64,000 bases of DNA from Noviluteimonas sp052115395 (GTDB lineage: Bacteria > Pseudomonadota > Gammaproteobacteria > Xanthomonadales > Xanthomonadaceae): assembly GCA_052115395.1 (NCBI GenBank), contig JBFRGO010000003.1; one strand, 5' to 3'. Each line of letters begins with the position of its first letter. Position 1 is the stretch's first letter. The notes beneath the pieces are model-generated. The model was given only the letters and a program-made list of their open reading frames with translations, had not been told where the DNA came from and ran no database searches. This document shows, in pieces, positions 61,170 through 64,000 of this stretch. The position numbers and the translations under genes were made by a program.

Positions 61170-61242
61170 CTTGGCGTTTCGCTGACGCACCTCCTTCGGT
61201 GGGACGCCTCGCGGCGAGGCTCATCTCAACTGAGATGGCTGC

Positions 61243-61425
61243 CTCTTCGACAGCCATCGGGGCAGTGCGAAGCTTGCTTCGCACCGGCAAGCAACTGCTC
61301 GGGCGAAGCGCCCGATCGAGAGCCAACGCTCGAAAGGTGATGCCCCAGCGTTGTGCGTTTCAAATTTTTTTCCCAAAAAAGTTTGGAACGCACAACGTTC
61401 GGGCGGCGCGAAAGCGGAGGGTGTA
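61243..61425 (+). repeat. structured repeat R2, copy 3 (sense to hinT)
   Basis: About 180 nt matching 52762-52945 nearly throughout. It has hairpin GTGCGAAGC/GCTTCGCAC, a second hairpin CTCGGGCG/CGCCCGA, the TGCCCCAGCG block, and the main hairpin at 61349-61397 (stem CGTTGTGCGTT with AACGCACAACG, T7 and A6 at the tip). The tail GGGCGGCGCGAAAGCGG ends 30 nt before the stop of the convergent slp gene. The C-G pair in the stem replaces the A-T pair of copy 2. Confidence 0.85.
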
Positions 61426-61455
61426 AAGCCCTGACGGGCGTTACCGCTTTTGCAG

Positions 61456-61944
61456 TTACCAGTAACCCCACCAGGGCCAAGGCGCCGGATACGTCAGCAC
61501 ATCCACGCGATCCCGGATCGGCCACAGATAAACGACATCCGCCGCAACGCGCGGAAAACGATAATCGTGGTCCCCGATCTTGCGCGTATCGAACGCCTCG
61601 ATGCGGCCCGTGAACGTGACCTCGCGATTGGGCTCGAACACCGCCGGATCGTAGAACCCGTTGCGGCACGCGATGAAACGCCCGTCGTCGGTGTCGGAGT
61701 TGTAATGCGGACGCGCACTGGAATCCAACGGCGTCGCCAACACCTCGAAACACGTGTTGTTGTCGCGCGGCAACGTCTGCACGATCCGCCCGCCCCAACG
61801 CACGACCGAACCGATCTGCTGCGCCGCGGCCGCATCGCGCGGCGTCATCGCCAGATACTCGCCCTGCAAGGGCGTCGGCTGAGTCGCGCAGGCAGCGAGC
61901 AGGACACCCGCCACGACCAGCGCCGCATATCGAAACGTTGTCAT
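61456..61944 (-). CDS. Slp family outer-membrane lipoprotein
   Basis: A 162-aa lipoprotein with signal RYAALVVAGVLLAAC and lipobox LAAC. The mature domain shows VRWGGRIVQTLPRDNNTCFE and ATPLDSSARP, patterns of the starvation-inducible Slp family. It ends in an aromatic, Pro/Trp-rich tail (YPAPWPWWGYW). Its function is unknown; family members are induced by carbon starvation. It converges with hinT across an R2 repeat. Confidence 0.9.
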   Translation of the reverse strand: MTTFRYAALVVAGVLLAACATQPTPLQGEYLAMTPRDAAAAQQIGSVVRWGGRIVQTLPRDNNTCFEVLATPLDSSARPHYNSDTDDGRFIACRNGFYDPAVFEPNREVTFTGRIEAFDTRKIGDHDYRFPRVAADVVYLWPIRDRVDVLTYPAPWPWWGYW

Positions 61945-62008
61945 GGCACGTCTCCAGGAAATCCGCCCGCCCGGGGCTTGATGATGCACACGATACGCGC
62001 AGCCGGCG

Positions 62009-63967
62009 TTACGGGCGGTGTGCGCGCAGGTCCCGGAGCAGGGCGTTCAGCGATTCGTCGGCTTCCCCCCGGCCCGGCCCATACCGCCATCGGCTGAACC
62101 GGACGCCGAGGGCCCGCAGCCCCTCGTCGCCCCCGGCCCGCGCACGGTGGACCCGCTCGGCCCAATCCAGCGCCGGCTCGTGCGACGCACGGCCCAGGCC
62201 CAGTTTTCCGTAACGACCCGCCAGGCGATGCCAGGCGCGCAGCAAGGGGTCGCGCTCCCGCACGTCGCGGCTCAGGAGCCACACCGTCGCGGCCAGGCAG
62301 GACAACGCGACCAGCGAGAACAGCATCAACAACATCTCGGTATCGATGTCGCCCAGGCCGAAGGGACGGAACAGCGCCCGCTGCCGATCGGCGTTGAACC
62401 CCAGCACGAAGTCGTTCCAGCCATTCAACATCCAGTCGCCGACATTGAAGACCGGTTGCAGCGAGGCCAGCAGGTCGCCCGCGCCCGCGCGATCGGCGAT
62501 GGTGCCGAACACACGTTCGGGCGCCACCGCCGCGGTGGGGTCCATGCGCACCCACCCGCGTCCGGCGATCCAGATTTCCGCCCAGGCATGCGCGTCGGAG
62601 CGGCGCACGATCCAGTAATCGCCGACCGGGTTGTAGTCCGCGCCGGCATAACCGCCCACCACGCGCGCCGGAATCCCCGCCGCGCGCATGAGCACGACGA
62701 ACGACGAGCTGAACTGCTCGCAATACCCGCGCTTGTCGACGAAGAGGAACTGGTCGACCGCATTGCGTCCCGCGAGCGAGGAGGCCAGCGTGTATCCGAA
62801 CTCCTTGTGGAACCACGCGAGCGCGCGGCGGGCGATCGCCGCGTCGTCGTTCCCCGCATCCCGCCGCCATTGCTGCGCCAGCGCGACCGCGCGCGGATTG
62901 AAGCCTTCAGGCAAGCGAAGGTTGCGTGCGCGCAGGAACGGCGCGAGCGGCTGCGCCCCGAACTGCGCGACGTTGCCCGATCGCATGCGCCAGCGCGTCA
63001 CCGAATCCAGCGGCCGCTCCACGCGCAATGCGCGGTCTTCCCCGAGGGTCGCGTTGGCCGGCGCCGACAGCGGCACGTCCAGTGCGATCAATTGCCGGCG
63101 GTCGGTGGGTTCCATCGACAACTCGTAGTTCCACTGCACGCGCGCGCCCGCCACCGCGGCGGCCGGATAGCCCGACGCCCATGCGCCGCGCGACCACGTG
63201 CGCCCATCGAAATCGCTGAATACCGGCCCGCGGAAATACATCGCGTCCTTCGGCGGCGTGCGGCCGAAGAAACGCACGCGTGCGGCGGGCGTATCGTCGA
63301 ACATCAGGTCTTCCCACCGGCCGGGCGACATGCTGTCGGCCAGGCCCGGGCGCGAAATCGCGCGGTCGGGCACGCCCCACAGCGGCGTAGGCAGGCGCGG
63401 GAACAGCCAGAACGCCGCCAAGGCGATCGGCAGCCCGAGGCCGATCATGCGTCCGGTGCTCGCCAGGCGTTTGAACCACGGCGTGGCGTCGGACAGTTCG
63501 CCCGATTCCAGGTCCGACAGGCGCTGCATCGCGATCAAAGCGCAGACCGCGGCGACCAGGCCCAGGCCGAGCGACAAGGGCCCCTGGTCGAGGAGGAAAG
63601 TCGCGAACGGCGCGAACAGCGCGAAGCCCAGCAGGCTGCGTGCATCGCGCACGCTGTCGGTCTCGGCAGGTTTCACCGCGAGCATCGCGGCGAGGATCGC
63701 GCAACCGGTGTCGCGGCCGAAGTTCACGCCCATCGTCGCGAACACCGCACCGGACATGCCCAGCGCAAGGATCACGCGCAACCACGCCGGCAACGGACGC
63801 CGCCATGCGCCCACCGCGACGGCGATGCCGGCAACGAGGATGCCGGTCGCGAGCTTCGGATCCAGCCGCAGCAACAAGGGTGCGACGCACGCGGCGCCCG
63901 CGATGAGCACCGTCGCGCGCGAGCGCGGATCCAGGCGGATGCGCGAGGTGGAAGGCGAGGCGCTCAT
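62009..63967 (-). CDS. TgpA-like transglutaminase with DUF3488 membrane domain
   Basis: A 652-aa inner-membrane protein. About six N-terminal helices (DUF3488-type, residues 18-195) precede a periplasmic transglutaminase-like domain, with catalytic Cys in DKRGYCEQFSSSF (near residue 410), His in SDAHAWAEIWIAG and Asp in VRMDPTAAVAPE. One more helix (MLLMLFSLVALSCLAATVWL) leads to a C-terminal cytoplasmic DUF4129-like segment. TgpA is essential in Pseudomonas aeruginosa. The start overlaps the stop of the upstream gene by ATGA. Confidence 0.93.
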   Translation of the reverse strand: MSASPSTSRIRLDPRSRATVLIAGAACVAPLLLRLDPKLATGILVAGIAVAVGAWRRPLPAWLRVILALGMSGAVFATMGVNFGRDTGCAILAAMLAVKPAETDSVRDARSLLGFALFAPFATFLLDQGPLSLGLGLVAAVCALIAMQRLSDLESGELSDATPWFKRLASTGRMIGLGLPIALAAFWLFPRLPTPLWGVPDRAISRPGLADSMSPGRWEDLMFDDTPAARVRFFGRTPPKDAMYFRGPVFSDFDGRTWSRGAWASGYPAAAVAGARVQWNYELSMEPTDRRQLIALDVPLSAPANATLGEDRALRVERPLDSVTRWRMRSGNVAQFGAQPLAPFLRARNLRLPEGFNPRAVALAQQWRRDAGNDDAAIARRALAWFHKEFGYTLASSLAGRNAVDQFLFVDKRGYCEQFSSSFVVLMRAAGIPARVVGGYAGADYNPVGDYWIVRRSDAHAWAEIWIAGRGWVRMDPTAAVAPERVFGTIADRAGAGDLLASLQPVFNVGDWMLNGWNDFVLGFNADRQRALFRPFGLGDIDTEMLLMLFSLVALSCLAATVWLLSRDVRERDPLLRAWHRLAGRYGKLGLGRASHEPALDWAERVHRARAGGDEGLRALGVRFSRWRYGPGRGEADESLNALLRDLRAHRP

Positions 63968-64000
63968 GCGTGCCCCGGCAGCAGGGCGAGGGCGCGCAGG
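63964..64000 (-). CDS. 3' end of an upstream gene (DUF58-type expected)
   Basis: Only the last 11 codons are inside the window (LRALALLPGHA then TGA), with the stop overlapping the TgpA-like start by ATGA. In related genomes the gene before this transglutaminase is a DUF58 protein next to a MoxR ATPase; the fragment is too short to confirm. Confidence 0.4.
   Translation of the reverse strand, partial: LRALALLPGHA

Noticed and set aside
61194..61242. Small palindromes between hinT and R2 as an attachment site
   Set aside because: Several short GC hairpins exist, but no direct duplication or integrase accompanies them.

Overview
The window is a GC-rich, almost gap-free stretch of a gammaproteobacterial chromosome, most like the Xanthomonadaceae (Lysobacter and relatives). 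Pointers are the protein families, the tig-clpP-clpX-lon-hupB-ppiD order, the gloB-methyltransferase-rnhA-dnaQ order, a NAD-type isocitrate dehydrogenase, Kdo kinase, and translationally coupled ATGA gene junctions. I count 66 protein genes (2 cut by the window ends), 10 intact tRNA genes, one interrupted tRNA gene, the 4.5S SRP RNA, several terminators and promoters, and three families of intergenic or intragenic repeats.

Layout. 1-6450: rRNA methyltransferase RlmKL (5' cut), a small methyltransferase, small membrane proteins and lipoproteins, and two pirins flanking a lipoprotein. 6451-7383: an accessory pocket with two inverted copies of a roughly 290-nt structured repeat (family R1) around a small unknown gene. 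7384-18571: an endonuclease V-like protein lacking catalytic residues, Mfd, an acetyltransferase, a CDF metal transporter, RlmJ, the creBCD envelope-stress system and a PAP2 phosphatase. 18549-25132: glycosyltransferase, then a GntR/YtrA regulator with its operator, an ABC ATPase, a hybrid membrane protein and an S9 peptidase. 25133-32533 (minus strand): exopolyphosphatase, polyphosphate kinase, PhoR and PhoB as one overlapping operon behind a candidate Pho box, then a BepA-like metalloprotease.

32707-35357: glutaredoxin, an AhpD-like protein, NAD-isocitrate dehydrogenase and a Bax-inhibitor-1 family protein. 35472-37403: a tRNA cluster (Pro, Arg, His, Lys) and a tRNA-Leu(UAG) gene broken in its anticodon region by about 800 bp, which itself carries a complete, different tRNA-Leu(UAG) and a small zinc-ribbon ORF. 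37516-46435: the protein quality-control block tig, clpP, clpX, lon, hupB, tRNA-Val, tRNA-Asp, ppiD. 46508-51934: fabI, a lytic transglycosylase, gloB, methyltransferase, rnhA, dnaQ, PP2C phosphatase. 52083-57781: DUF6165-type protein, tRNA-Ser, heptosyltransferase-like GT9, Kdo kinase, MBL hydrolase, moaA-moaC-moaD-moaE. 57872-64000: tRNA-Ser, SRP RNA, dnaX-ybaB-recR-hinT, Slp lipoprotein, TgpA-like transglutaminase, and the 3' end of a further gene.

The most unusual signals are the interrupted tRNA-Leu with its on-board replacement, and two repeat families (R1 and R2) whose stems differ between copies by compensatory changes and which always lie just 3' of a gene in the sense direction. These look like structured RNA or structured mobile elements not explained by the coding annotation. 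No CRISPR array, insertion sequence, integrase or transposase gene was seen.
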